64,000 nucleotides of DNA, from positions 6,413,427 through 6,477,426 of the forward strand of contig NZ_CP049910.1 in assembly GCF_011305995.1 (NCBI RefSeq). The letters are read 5' to 3'. Source of the stretch: Diaphorobacter sp. HDW4A (lineage in GTDB: Bacteria > Pseudomonadota > Gammaproteobacteria > Burkholderiales > Burkholderiaceae_C). The notes below the pieces were generated by a model, which saw only the letters and a program-made list of their open reading frames with translations, was not told the origin of the DNA and ran no database searches. Positions 1-8,620 of this stretch are shown here, piece by piece. The translations under genes and the position numbers were made by a program. The stretch's first letter is position 1. Each line of letters starts with the position of its first letter.

Positions 1-42
1 GCAAAAACAGGAAGGAACGGGAAGAACGGGAAGAAAAAACGA

Positions 43-909
43 TCAGACCGGCGTGTAGGCCAGGCGCACGTAGATCGGTGCGAAGGCCTCGGCCTGGGTG
101 ATCTCGATGAGCGTTTCCTTGGCGAGCTCAAGCATCGCGATGAAGGTCACCACCAGCACGGTGCTGCCTTTTTCGGGTTGGAATAGCTCCTCGAATTCGA
201 CAAAACGGCGGCCCTGCAGCGACTTGAGCATGTTGCTCATGTACTCGCGCACCGAGAGTTCCTCGCGCGTGATCTTGTGGTGCTGCACGAGCTTGGCGCG
301 TTTGAGGATGTCGCGCCAGGCGTCCTGCAGGTCGACCAGTTCCACATCGGGAAAGCGCGGCTGCAGGCTTTGCTCGATGTAGACCTGCGCACGCAGAAAG
401 TCGCGGCCGTACTGCGGCACGGCGTTGATGCGCTGGCTCGCGAGCTTCATCTGCTCATACTCGAGCAGGCGGCGCACCAGCTCGGCGCGCGGGTCCTCGG
501 GCTCGGCTTCGCCTTCCTGCTTCTTGGGCGGCAACAGCATGCGCGACTTGATCTCGATGAGCATCGCGGCCATCAGCAGGTACTCGGCGGCCAGCTCCAG
601 ATTGCGGCTGCGGATCTCGTCCACGTAGCTCAGGTACTGCTGCGTGACCTTGAGCATCGGGATGTCGAGGATGTTGAAGTTCTGCTTGCGAATCAGGTAG
701 AGCAGCAGATCGAGCGGGCCTTCAAAGGCTTCGAGAAAGATCTCGAGCGCATCGGGCGGAATGTACAGATCCTGCGGCAGCGCGAACAGCGGCTCGCCAT
801 AGAGGCGCGCGAGAGCGACCTGGTCGACGACGTCAGGCAGGCCATCGCTGCGCGAGGAGGCAGGCGGCGCGTCGTCTTCGGTGATGGACGGGTCGTTGCG
901 GTCGGCCAT
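43..909 (-). CDS. scpA: segregation and condensation protein A (ScpA)
   Basis: Kleisin subunit of the bacterial SMC-ScpAB condensin, which organises and helps segregate the chromosome. The 288-residue product has the ScpA hallmark near residues 55-75 (FEGPLDLLLYLIRKQ, the SMC-binding N-terminal helix region), followed by a helical middle with the conserved YLLMAAMLIEIKSRMLLP stretch. The C-terminal part is the winged-helix end expected for a kleisin. The ATG start gives full family length. It lies 29 nt downstream of the DUF3460 gene on the same strand, so the two are probably cotranscribed. Family identification is from recognised motifs; I did not see scpB in the window. Confidence 0.95.
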   Translation of the reverse strand: MADRNDPSITEDDAPPASSRSDGLPDVVDQVALARLYGEPLFALPQDLYIPPDALEIFLEAFEGPLDLLLYLIRKQNFNILDIPMLKVTQQYLSYVDEIRSRNLELAAEYLLMAAMLIEIKSRMLLPPKKQEGEAEPEDPRAELVRRLLEYEQMKLASQRINAVPQYGRDFLRAQVYIEQSLQPRFPDVELVDLQDAWRDILKRAKLVQHHKITREELSVREYMSNMLKSLQGRRFVEFEELFQPEKGSTVLVVTFIAMLELAKETLIEITQAEAFAPIYVRLAYTPV

Positions 910-938
910 GGCGGGCGCTACTCAAGCGCTGCGGCGCA

Positions 939-1142
939 TCAGGCGTTGGTCTGGTAGACGTAGGGCTTCTGCGCAACGCTGCCATCCTTGTATTCCTTCT
1001 GCACGTCGCGGTCGATTTCCTTGTCCCACAGCAGCGAGCGGCCTTGCAGCTGCTGCGCTTCCAGCTCGGGCTTCTGTTCCTTGAGCTTGTTGATGAACTG
1101 CGTGGTGTCGGATTGGTAGTCGGGGCGGCGGAAGAAGGACAT
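939..1142 (-). CDS. DUF3460 family small protein
   Basis: A 67-residue soluble protein of unknown function with the DUF3460 pattern: an aromatic/basic N-terminus (MSFFRRPDYQSDTTQF), a middle LLWDK motif, and a C-terminal QPYVYQ-like end (here KPYVYQ). The family is, as far as I know, confined mainly to Betaproteobacteria and often sits beside scpA/panC. A longer in-frame start at 1172 exists, but the family alignment favours the ATG at 1142. It is the first gene of the probable two-gene unit with scpA. No catalytic residues are apparent. Confidence 0.85.
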   Translation of the reverse strand: MSFFRRPDYQSDTTQFINKLKEQKPELEAQQLQGRSLLWDKEIDRDVQKEYKDGSVAQKPYVYQTNA

Positions 1143-1357
1143 GGCTCGTTTCTGTGGCGTACGCCAAGGCACGCGAAAAAGAAGAGAAAGAGAGAAAAAG
1201 GCGGTTTGTCGCGCATTTTAGCCCTTGTGTGCCTTGGGGCTGCTGCCTGCTGACTTTCAGGGTGTCATTGTAATTTCATGTACTTTTGTTAATTTTTGCA
1301 TTTATTGGCAGTTCCAGCCAATCCACACCACTGATTTGCCTTCAGGCAGGAGGATTC

Positions 1358-4300
1358 ATGCAAAACAAATGGCGGCTTTTATGGCTTGCTGGCACCTGGG
1401 CGGTCTGTGGCCTTGCTCAGGCCCAGACCACGGTGCTTCAAGAACAGAACTTCGACACGGCGGGCACCGGCTCCACCATCAGTGCGGTGCCGCCTGCGGG
1501 CTGGACGGTCAAGACCTTCTACTCGGATGGTTCGGTGGACGAGGTCAAGCCCGCTGCGGGCTTCAACGCCACCTGGCTGGGCTGGAGGTTCGTGACCTCC
1601 GACACATGGAAGGCCAGCAAATCCACCGCCGCCAGTACCAAGCGCGGTGACTTCAGCAAGGGGACCGGTGGCATCGCCATCATCGAGTCCGACGGCCTGC
1701 GCGCAGAGAAGGTCTACAGCACCTCGCTGCTCGCACCCAGCCTCGCGGTGACGGCGGCCAAGCGCTACGTGGTCAGCTTCGACACCCACTACCGGCAGGG
1801 CCAGAGCCCGCAGACGGCCGATGTGACGATCACCTTCGACAAGGGCGATGCGGTGGCCCGGTCGTACACAGCCGACACGCTCAACCAGGGCGCGAGCGTG
1901 GAGTTCACCGCGCCCGCAGGTGCGACTACGGCTCAAGTGAGCTGGAACTACCGCAGCACCGCCAACAACTGGTATTGGGCGTTGGACAACGTGAAGCTGC
2001 ATCGCGACGACACGCCGCCGGCCGGACCGTTCGATCCCGCAGCGCTGCCCAACACCGCCGCCAAGCCCGTGATGGCGGTGGGCCCGACGCTGCAGAACCC
2101 CGGCACGGACCGCATGTCGGTGATGCTGGAAACCGCCGAATCCGCGCCCACCGTCTGGGTGCGCAAAGTGGGCAGCACCGGGCCGTTCACCATCGTCAAC
2201 GCGGTCAATGCAGCGGGCGATTTCAAAGACGCGAACATCTTCTTTGCCGACCTCACCGGGCTGGCTTCCAACACGCTCTATGAATACGCCGTGGTCACCG
2301 GTACCAGCGCCACGCCCAAGCTCGCGGGGCCGTACCGCTTCAAGACTTGGCCGCGCGCGAGCGACAAGGTCACGAGCGCGAAGTTCGCGACCGTGTCCGA
2401 CACACAGGACGGTCTCGACAACCGCTTCAAGAACATCGTCAATGGCCTGATCGCCAACGACTGCGGCGGCCAGCCCGAGCAGTGTGCCGAGGCGCTGGCG
2501 GGCTTTGTTGTGCCGGGCGATCTGGTGGCCTCGGGCAACTCGCGCTCCAATTGGGCCGCGCATTTCTTCACGCCGCTCAGCGCGCTCTCGGCCTATGTGC
2601 CGCTGCTGCCCGCTGCGGGCAATCACGAATACTTCGGCGAGCAGGCCAGCGCAGGTGCCGAGAAGAGCTGGATGAAGACCTACCGCAAGTACTTCAACCG
2701 CCTGCCTTCCAATGGCTCCGAGCAGTATCCGTTGCACTGGTACTCCATCGACTATCTGGGCCTGCGCATCGTCGCGAGCGATTTCAATCCCGCATCCGCC
2801 ATGCACAACACCGGCGGCTGGACCAACTACGACAATGGTCGCGGTCTGTTCCGTGCGGACTACATGAAAGCGCATCTCGACTGGTTCACCGGCCTGATGA
2901 AGAGTACGCGCGAAGAGGCCAAGCCCTATGTCCTGCTGCTCAACCACCATCCCTGCCTGAGCGAGAAATGGCGTCAGGGCGAGGTGATCGCGGCTTGCGA
3001 CTTCATCTCGCAGCTCGAGGATTACGGCCGCGGCACCGGTGCCATCACCGCCAACGTGAACGGCCATGTGCACTTCTACGAGCGCGGCAATTCCATGAAC
3101 AGCCGCCATTTGTGGCTCAATGTTGCATCGGGCAGCGGCGGCCTCGAAAGTGCCAAGCAAGAGGACGACACCGACCTCGACGTGATCGCCAACGCCAAGC
3201 TCGCCTTCGGCTACGGTACGCTGCAGTTCAGCTTCGACAGCGGCGCCGCGCCGTCGCTGGAATGGAAGCGCTACGACCTGAGCGGAACAGCCATCAGCGC
3301 ATCGGCCAACGACGCCATCCGCGTGACCAGCGAACGCTTCGCCGCCAGCCCGCAACTGCCCGAGGCCAAGCTCGGCAAGGTCGACCCGGCCACGGTGCAA
3401 CTGCGCTATGCGCTGAGCGGTGCGCCCGCGATCTACGAGGCGCAGTGGCAGCTCTCAAAATCGCGCAAGTTCGACACCGGCGCGCCCGTCTACGATGTGT
3501 GGGGCAACGGCACCCGCCGCGAGAATTGGACCTATCTGAACAACGCGCGCGTCAATACGCAAAAGGATGCTGACATCTCCACGCTCGCGCTTGGCCAGTT
3601 GCTCGCCCATCCCAAACGCGTCTACCCGAACGTGGGCGCCACCACCAAGCGCGGCAAGCTCAACCACGCCATCATCGCGGGCGGCAACAGCCTGCGCGAC
3701 CGCTGGAGCTGCGCCTACAAGTGGGACGAGGATGGTGATACGGGCGGTACCGATGACCCGCGTCAGGGCGGTCGTCAGTGCTTTGCGCGCCTCACGCAGG
3801 CCAATGGCGAGAAAGGCTCGGAATTCGATCCGTTTGACGGCAAGGCCCCCGAGGTGCTGAGCTTCGGCAGCGACGAGCGCTGGTACTGGCGCGTTCGCGT
3901 GCGCGACGAGCACCTGAACTGGTCGGACTGGAGCACGGCCGGTTCGTTCGAGCTCGGCAATCCTGTGCCCGAGCCGACCGACCCCGTCGATCCACCCGAG
4001 CCGCAAGTGCTGATCGATGCGCAGCTTCCGTCGCCCGGCGCAGGCCTGCCAGGCATCGGCCTCAACGTGCAATCGCTCACAAGCTGCAAGCAGGTCACTT
4101 CGAGCGGCGGCGCTGTGCCCGCAGGGTTGCTGCCCGAAGGCCAAAAGGCAGTGAGTGGCCTCATCGCCTTCAGCTTGCTTGACTGCGCGACGCCCGGTTT
4201 CGAAGCCAGTATCGTCCTCACCTTGCCCGCGCCCCCGCCTACGGGCAGCAAGCTCATGAAGGTGTCCACCGACGCGAACGGCAAAAAGATCGCTACCGAG

Positions 4301-4552
4301 ATCACGCATGCCATCCTCACCGGTAACACCGTGAGCTACCGCGTGACCGATGGCGGTGCGCTCGATGAGGATGGACTGGTCAATGCCGCCATCATCGATC
4401 CGGTGCTGATCGCCAGCCCCGCTGCCATCGTCACTCCGCCCATCACGCCCACGGTCCAGCCGGTGCCCGTAGACCACCCGCTGATGCTGGCGCTCGTCGC
4501 GCTGCTTGTAGGTGGATGGGGCGCATGGAGGCAGCGACGCGCGCGTGCGTGA
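1358..4552 (+). CDS. secreted metallophosphoesterase with choice-of-anchor U-like domain and IPTL-like sorting tail
   Basis: A 1064-residue exported phosphohydrolase. A signal peptide occupies about residues 1-22 (hydrophobic core, then AQAQ). A jelly-roll-like N-terminal domain follows, then an FN3-like purple-acid-phosphatase N-domain (about 240-335). The calcineurin-like core has the metal motifs in order: SDTQDG (about 344), PGDLV (about 385), GNHEYF (about 421), NHH (about 529) and NGHVHFYE (about 567). After about residue 880 there is a region resembling choice-of-anchor U, including VSYRVTDGGALDEDGL. A terminal signal follows: VPVDHP motif, hydrophobic helix, then an arginine cluster, as in IPTL-CTERM proteins. 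The ATG at 1358 is preceded by GGAGG, so the longer in-frame start at 1286 is disfavoured. It probably hydrolyses phosphoesters at the cell surface; the substrate is unknown. Confidence 0.88.
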   Translation: MQNKWRLLWLAGTWAVCGLAQAQTTVLQEQNFDTAGTGSTISAVPPAGWTVKTFYSDGSVDEVKPAAGFNATWLGWRFVTSDTWKASKSTAASTKRGDFSKGTGGIAIIESDGLRAEKVYSTSLLAPSLAVTAAKRYVVSFDTHYRQGQSPQTADVTITFDKGDAVARSYTADTLNQGASVEFTAPAGATTAQVSWNYRSTANNWYWALDNVKLHRDDTPPAGPFDPAALPNTAAKPVMAVGPTLQNPGTDRMSVMLETAESAPTVWVRKVGSTGPFTIVNAVNAAGDFKDANIFFADLTGLASNTLYEYAVVTGTSATPKLAGPYRFKTWPRASDKVTSAKFATVSDTQDGLDNRFKNIVNGLIANDCGGQPEQCAEALAGFVVPGDLVASGNSRSNWAAHFFTPLSALSAYVPLLPAAGNHEYFGEQASAGAEKSWMKTYRKYFNRLPSNGSEQYPLHWYSIDYLGLRIVASDFNPASAMHNTGGWTNYDNGRGLFRADYMKAHLDWFTGLMKSTREEAKPYVLLLNHHPCLSEKWRQGEVIAACDFISQLEDYGRGTGAITANVNGHVHFYERGNSMNSRHLWLNVASGSGGLESAKQEDDTDLDVIANAKLAFGYGTLQFSFDSGAAPSLEWKRYDLSGTAISASANDAIRVTSERFAASPQLPEAKLGKVDPATVQLRYALSGAPAIYEAQWQLSKSRKFDTGAPVYDVWGNGTRRENWTYLNNARVNTQKDADISTLALGQLLAHPKRVYPNVGATTKRGKLNHAIIAGGNSLRDRWSCAYKWDEDGDTGGTDDPRQGGRQCFARLTQANGEKGSEFDPFDGKAPEVLSFGSDERWYWRVRVRDEHLNWSDWSTAGSFELGNPVPEPTDPVDPPEPQVLIDAQLPSPGAGLPGIGLNVQSLTSCKQVTSSGGAVPAGLLPEGQKAVSGLIAFSLLDCATPGFEASIVLTLPAPPPTGSKLMKVSTDANGKKIATEITHAILTGNTVSYRVTDGGALDEDGLVNAAIIDPVLIASPAAIVTPPITPTVQPVPVDHPLMLALVALLVGGWGAWRQRRARA

Positions 4553-4593
4553 GGTGATTTTTGGATGGCCCGTGGAGGGCCAAATCCCAGCAT

Positions 4594-4634
4594 CAGGGCG
4601 ACTTCGCATATGCTCGAAGTCGCCCTGCATTTTT
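4594..4634 (+). terminator. intrinsic terminator after the metallophosphoesterase gene
   Basis: A perfect 13-bp inverted repeat (CAGGGCGACTTCG at 4594-4606, its complement at 4615-4627) with an 8-nt loop is followed within 2 nt by a T run (4630-4634). It lies between the phosphoesterase stop and the DeoR start, so it insulates the two genes. Confidence 0.85.
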
Positions 4635-4656
4635 CCAAGCCAAGGCCAGACCACCC

Positions 4657-5448
4657 ATGTTGCAAGAAGACCGGTTCGCGCGCATCCAATCGCTGCTGTC
4701 ATCCCTTGACCGCGTGCGCACCGAACAGCTGATCCAGGACCTGCAGGTCTCGCGCGAAACCATACGCCTTGACCTGCTCGCGCTGGAGTCGCTCGGCCTC
4801 GTGCGCCGCGTGCACGGCGGCGTCGCGCGCCTGGCTCAGGAAGAGCCGCCGTTCGTGCAACGCCAGACCCAGCGCGTGAGCGAAAAACGCGCCATCGCCC
4901 GGGCCGCCGTCAAACGCCTGCAACCGGGCCAGATGGTGTTCGTGGACGCGGGCACCACGACCGGCATCCTCGCCGAAGAGCTGTGTCTGCTGAAGACCGA
5001 GCTCGTGGTGGTGACCAACTCCATCCCTGTCGCGCTCAAGCTCCAGTCCACACAGTCCGGCGTGTCAGACCTGAATGGCTCTAATGCTTTGCGCGTGATC
5101 CTGCTCGGCGGCGACATCAATCCTGAAGTGCCCTGCACCTACGGAGAAGTCACTTTGAACGCCATCCGCAACTACCGCGCCGACGTGGCCCTGCTGTCCC
5201 CGTTCGGCATCAGCGCGGGGGACGGCGTCACCTTCTTCAACGCCCATGAGGCCAGCCTCGCCACGGCAATGATTGAGCAATCATCGTCGTTGCAGATACT
5301 GGCGGACTACAGCAAGGTGGGAGTGCGGGGGCGCTATGCGGTGGCCACGGCTGCGCAAACGGATGGGGTGGTGACCAATGCGCATGCGGGGAATGCGGAG
5401 GCGTTGGCGGAGCTGCGAGGGGTGGGGGTGGAGGTGTTTGAGGTTTAG
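4657..5448 (+). CDS. DeoR/GlpR family transcriptional regulator
   Basis: A 263-residue repressor-type regulator. The N-terminal helix-turn-helix (about residues 5-57) contains the DeoR signature run VSRETIRLDLLALESLGLVRRVHGG. The C-terminal sugar-phosphate-binding fold (about 75-235) shows the DAGTTT and NS motifs typical of DeoR-type effector domains. The ATG at 4657 was chosen because the upstream in-frame extension runs through the terminator hairpin and would add an unrelated 32 residues. No sugar-catabolic operon is adjacent, so the target is unknown. Members of this family bind phosphorylated sugars as inducers; that is family knowledge and was not seen here. Confidence 0.88.
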   Translation: MLQEDRFARIQSLLSSLDRVRTEQLIQDLQVSRETIRLDLLALESLGLVRRVHGGVARLAQEEPPFVQRQTQRVSEKRAIARAAVKRLQPGQMVFVDAGTTTGILAEELCLLKTELVVVTNSIPVALKLQSTQSGVSDLNGSNALRVILLGGDINPEVPCTYGEVTLNAIRNYRADVALLSPFGISAGDGVTFFNAHEASLATAMIEQSSSLQILADYSKVGVRGRYAVATAAQTDGVVTNAHAGNAEALAELRGVGVEVFEV

Positions 5449-5570
5449 GGACGACGTGGATGAAGTACTTCGAGCTTGTTGAACGGGCACCATTGGACAG
5501 AAGCAGATATCGAGGGCACTGAAAATATCCTGCGAAAAATGAAAGATAGTCCATGTCAGAAAGGAAATTC

Positions 5571-5828
5571 ATGGTTTTCTTGGCAATCACAACGCAAGGG
5601 CTCGAGGATGCATTCAGCGTGGCAAAAAAAACTGGTTCTCCAGTTTGGTGCGGCTCGAATGCAATTTCTGAAGAACAGTATCAAGCGCGGAGAGGAAAAA
5701 GCCTTTCACGTTTCAACTATGCACTCGACACGCGAGACCCGGACGTTCTGGCAAGTGCGCTTGATACGATAGAACAACACCACCCAAATGCTGTTGTGTG
5801 GGTAGAAGCGTTGTTGTCAGAGGAATGA
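5571..5828 (+). CDS. hypothetical small protein (low-GC orphan)
   Basis: An 85-residue soluble protein I do not recognise. It starts MVFLAITTQGLEDAF and ends in an acidic VEALLSEE. The middle contains a Trp-Cys pair and a predicted amphipathic helix rich in Asp and Ala. The ATG at 5571 has a good AAAGGA Shine-Dalgarno 6 nt upstream; an alternative ATG at 5553 adds six residues with a weaker site. The stretch 5449-5828 is visibly richer in A+T than its neighbours, which suggests recent acquisition. It stands alone between the DeoR gene and the lipoprotein gene, and nothing in the context indicates a role. Confidence 0.6.
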   Translation: MVFLAITTQGLEDAFSVAKKTGSPVWCGSNAISEEQYQARRGKSLSRFNYALDTRDPDVLASALDTIEQHHPNAVVWVEALLSEE

Positions 5829-5998
5829 CCACTCGGGGCCATTCTCCGTCCATGAGCGAACCCCAAGTTCAGGCTTTGCGAGCCACGCTGTTCAACCCGT
5901 CATTCTGGTGAAGACTGCAAACATTCGTACGATTTGGCATCCCGGCCAACCCAAACAAGTCCCGACGCGTTAGAGTGCCGTCCTCAAGGAGATTCACG

Positions 5999-6064
5999 GT
6001 GGATCACTATGATGACGAACGCCTCTACGACAGGTTCAATCGGAAGGACACTTCATGGCAATGA
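5999..6064 (+). CDS. putative 21-residue leader peptide overlapping the lipoprotein gene
   Basis: A short frame opens with GTG at 5999, 7 nt after an AAGGAG Shine-Dalgarno, and closes with TGA at 6064, inside the first codons of the lipoprotein gene (ATG at 6055). The predicted peptide is highly charged (VDHYDDERLYDRFNRKDTSW). The 10-nt overlap with the downstream start would allow translational coupling. This is inferred from the ribosome-binding site and the overlap only; no homologue is recognised. Confidence 0.4.
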   Translation: MDHYDDERLYDRFNRKDTSWQ

Positions 6065-6555
6065 TGCGCATGGCGCGTGCAGGTTTGGCGGCGACTCTCG
6101 CGGTGGCCGCGATGCTGGCCGGATGTGACAACCAGCGCATCAAGGAGCTGGAGGAGGGCGTCTCCACCGAGATGGATGTGCGCGCCAAGTTCGGCGAGCC
6201 CGAATTCGTCTGGCAGGAGCCCGATGGTTCGCGCACGTTCGAATACAACCGCCAGCCCATGGGCGCGCGCAACTACATGATCACCATCGGCACCGATGGC
6301 AAGATGAGCGCGCTGCGCCAGGTGCTCGCGCCGCACAATTTTGAAAAGATCCAGCCCGGCATGAGCCAGGAGCAGGTGCGCCGCACACTTGGTATGCCCG
6401 CCAAGGCCGTGCCCTACGATCTCAAGCAGACCGTCGAATGGGACTGGAACTGGATCGACCCGCCGACCCGCCAGATGCACTTCACTGTCGTGTTCGGTCC
6501 GGACTTCCGCGTCAAGAACAGCTACAGCGCCGAAAAACTGCACGATGGACCATAG
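6055..6555 (+). CDS. SmpA/OmlA (BamE)-domain outer-membrane lipoprotein
   Basis: A 166-residue lipoprotein. The signal peptide has a lipobox LAGC with the acylated cysteine near residue 24. The mature part resembles two SmpA/OmlA repeats, each beginning with a turn such as GVSTEMDVRAKFGEPEFVW (about 36-54) and PGMSQEQVRRTLGMPAKAV (about 102-120). BamE-type proteins assist the BAM beta-barrel assembly complex. This protein is longer than canonical BamE and may be a paralogue of the BamE fold rather than BamE itself. A GGAAGGA site lies 7 nt before the chosen ATG. It has no evident operon partner apart from the small upstream leader. Confidence 0.8.
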   Translation: MAMMRMARAGLAATLAVAAMLAGCDNQRIKELEEGVSTEMDVRAKFGEPEFVWQEPDGSRTFEYNRQPMGARNYMITIGTDGKMSALRQVLAPHNFEKIQPGMSQEQVRRTLGMPAKAVPYDLKQTVEWDWNWIDPPTRQMHFTVVFGPDFRVKNSYSAEKLHDGP

Positions 6556-6589
6556 AAGCCGCAGGCGCCGCCAAAAAATCAAAAGCGAT

Positions 6590-7477
6590 TCAAGACGGTA
6601 CGAGTCGAGAAGCACAGCTCATCAGGCTGTGTGCCCAGCGTAGGCGGGGAGTGGTGCGCTGCCAGAGTAGTCCCAGCTCTCTTGGGGGGAGAGGTGGCAC
6701 GCCCTTGAGCGGTGGAACCTCCAGCCTGCTCAGTTCCCTCCCTCGCAACAGCGTATCCCCCACATCCGGCACCAGCCCTACGCCGAGGCCGCGCTCCACC
6801 ATCATCGCGACGGCGATTACCGAGTTGAGTTCGAGACAGGCGTGTGCGCGGATCTCCTGCGCGTCGAGGTAGCGCTGCGCCAGCTTGCCGCCTGCAAGCG
6901 AGCGGTCATAGCGCACCAGTGCGCGCTTGCGCAGCAGTTCGAGCGGCGCGATGTGGGCGTCGCCGGGTTGGCAGAGCAGCACCAGCGTTTCCTCGCGCAG
7001 CGGCGACCAGCAGATGGTCTTGGGTAGCTCGAACGCGGGTTTCAGGCAGATTGCCACGTCGAGTTCATCCTGCGCGAGGGCGGTGTAGAGCTTGGGCGTG
7101 TTGTCCACCACCACATGCACCTGCACAGCGGGGTGTTGCTGCAGAAAGCCTTGCAGCACGTCGGGCAGAAAGCTGTGCAGCACGGTGTTGAGCGTGCCCA
7201 GCCGCAGCTCGCCCTGGTCGGCGTCGGAGGCGACCCAGTCGCGCAGCTCGTCGCACTCCTGCACCAGTGCCTGGCCTTTTTCAAACAGCCGTTCACCGGC
7301 GGCGGTGGGGCGCACGCGCCTACCGTGGCGAACGAGCAGCGTGACGCCCAGCTCGCGCTCCAGCGTGCGCATCTGCTGGGCGACGGCGGCGGGGCTGAGG
7401 TCGAGCTCGCGCGCGGCGTCGGACATCGAGCCGAGTTTCACGACCTTCAAGAAATTGTGGATGTAGCGGGTCTCCAT
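6590..7477 (-). CDS. LysR family transcriptional regulator
   Basis: A 295-residue LysR-type regulator. The N-terminal wHTH (about residues 1-60) has the usual FLKVVKLGSMSDAARELDLS and QQMRTLERELGV pattern. The C-terminal effector-binding domain (about 90-290) is complete. It is divergent from a Bug receptor / pcaB / pcaC unit, so it most likely controls that unit in response to an aromatic-catabolic intermediate; the assignment is from context. A symmetric T-N11-A box lies 11 nt upstream of its start (7488-7504), placed for autoregulation. Whether it is PcaQ-like cannot be settled by eye. Confidence 0.88.
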   Translation of the reverse strand: METRYIHNFLKVVKLGSMSDAARELDLSPAAVAQQMRTLERELGVTLLVRHGRRVRPTAAGERLFEKGQALVQECDELRDWVASDADQGELRLGTLNTVLHSFLPDVLQGFLQQHPAVQVHVVVDNTPKLYTALAQDELDVAICLKPAFELPKTICWSPLREETLVLLCQPGDAHIAPLELLRKRALVRYDRSLAGGKLAQRYLDAQEIRAHACLELNSVIAVAMMVERGLGVGLVPDVGDTLLRGRELSRLEVPPLKGVPPLPPRELGLLWQRTTPRLRWAHSLMSCASRLVPS

Positions 7478-7487
7478 TCAACACATT

Positions 7488-7504
7488 TTCTTCAAAGTGA
7501 AGAA
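7488..7504. promoter_or_regulatory. candidate LysR-type operator (perfect 7-bp dyad)
   Basis: TTCTTCA-AAG-TGAAGAA is a perfect dyad fitting the T-N11-A rule of LysR-type recognition sites. It sits in the 119-bp divergent interval, 11 nt from the regulator start and about 93 nt from the Bug receptor start. This fits a recognition site for the adjacent LysR protein. Confidence 0.55.
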
Positions 7505-7596
7505 GGCCCTGCATGCTGTATTGATGTCTTGGCCTGAACCACACTTGGAGCAAGCTGATTTCAAGACAAATGACCGAGGACCAAGGAGACTCACCC

Positions 7597-8610
7597 ATGC
7601 CTCATTTCCTGATTTCGCGACGCCACATGCTGGGCGCCGCCTTCTCCGGCATGGCACTGGCTCAGATGCCCGCGTGGGCGCAAGCCGGTGGGCAGAAGGC
7701 TGAGCGGGGCGGAAAAGTGGCTCGCATCGTCGTGCCGTTCGCACCCGGTGGCGGCAACGATGTGCTGGCGCGCCAGATGGCGTTTGGACTGACGGAGCAG
7801 TTTGGCAGCAACATCATCGTCGAGAACAAACCCGGTGCGGGCGGCAATCTCGGCACCGAGTTCGTGGTGCGCGCGCCGGCGGACGGCGCTACGCTGCTGC
7901 TGGGCCACACGGGCACGGTGTCGATCAACCCGTCGCTCTACAAGGGACTCAAGTTCAATGCGTCCGCCGATCTGCAGCCGGTGGCGATGTTTGCATCCTC
8001 TGCCTTGCTGCTTGTGGTGCCAGCCGCTTCGCCCATCAAGGATGTGAAGCAGCTCGCGCAGGCACTGCGTGCCGGAAAATCGGCGCTGATGAACTACGCC
8101 TCCAGCGGTTCGGGCACCGGCGGGCATCTCACGGGTGAGCACTTCACACATGTGCTGAACGCCAAGGCTACGCATGTTCCATACAAGGGAACGGCCCCGT
8201 CGCTCACCGATCTGGCAGGCGGTGTCGTGGACTTCAGTTTCGGCGTGATTCCCTCGGCGATGGCACTGGTGAAATCCGGCAAGCTGCGCGCATTGGCCAT
8301 CACGAGCGCGAAACGCAACACGCTGCTGCCCGATGTGCCCACGGTGGCGGAATCGGGCGTTCCCGAGCTCAAGGATTTCGAGAGCACACTCACGTACGGC
8401 ATTCTTGCGCCCAAGGGCACACCAGCGGACACCGTGACGACGCTGGGTGCGCAGGTGCTCAAGGTTGGCGCGTTGCCCGCGTTCCAGTCCAGGCTCGATG
8501 TGGAGGGTGCCGTACCGCTGCTCGGCGATGCGGCCGCCTACGCCCAGCGCATTCAGAAAGAGAGTGCCAAGTGGGCTGCGGTGATCAAGGCCTCCAACGT
8601 GCAGGTGTGA
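7597..8610 (+). CDS. Bug family tripartite tricarboxylate transporter substrate-binding protein
   Basis: A 337-residue periplasmic solute receptor (TctC/Bug fold). The N-terminus has a twin-arginine-like export signal (SRRHMLGAAFSGMAL, ending AWAQA). The mature protein has the Bug motifs VPFAPGGGNDVLARQ (about 48-62) and ENKPGAGGNLGTE (about 79-91), which form the carboxylate-binding loops. AAGGAG 8 nt before the ATG at 7597 fixes the start; a nine-codon upstream extension lacks support. It is followed after 10 nt by pcaB. No TctA/TctB membrane partners are in the window, which is common for orphan Bug proteins. The ligand is probably an aromatic or dicarboxylic acid, inferred from the pca neighbours. 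Confidence 0.88.
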   Translation: MPHFLISRRHMLGAAFSGMALAQMPAWAQAGGQKAERGGKVARIVVPFAPGGGNDVLARQMAFGLTEQFGSNIIVENKPGAGGNLGTEFVVRAPADGATLLLGHTGTVSINPSLYKGLKFNASADLQPVAMFASSALLLVVPAASPIKDVKQLAQALRAGKSALMNYASSGSGTGGHLTGEHFTHVLNAKATHVPYKGTAPSLTDLAGGVVDFSFGVIPSAMALVKSGKLRALAITSAKRNTLLPDVPTVAESGVPELKDFESTLTYGILAPKGTPADTVTTLGAQVLKVGALPAFQSRLDVEGAVPLLGDAAAYAQRIQKESAKWAAVIKASNVQV

Positions 8611-8620
8611 ACTGGAGCCG

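Noticed and set aside
1379..3400. A 673-codon open frame antisense to the metallophosphoesterase
   Set aside because: The sense strand carries all phosphoesterase motifs and a signal peptide; the antisense frame is compositional.
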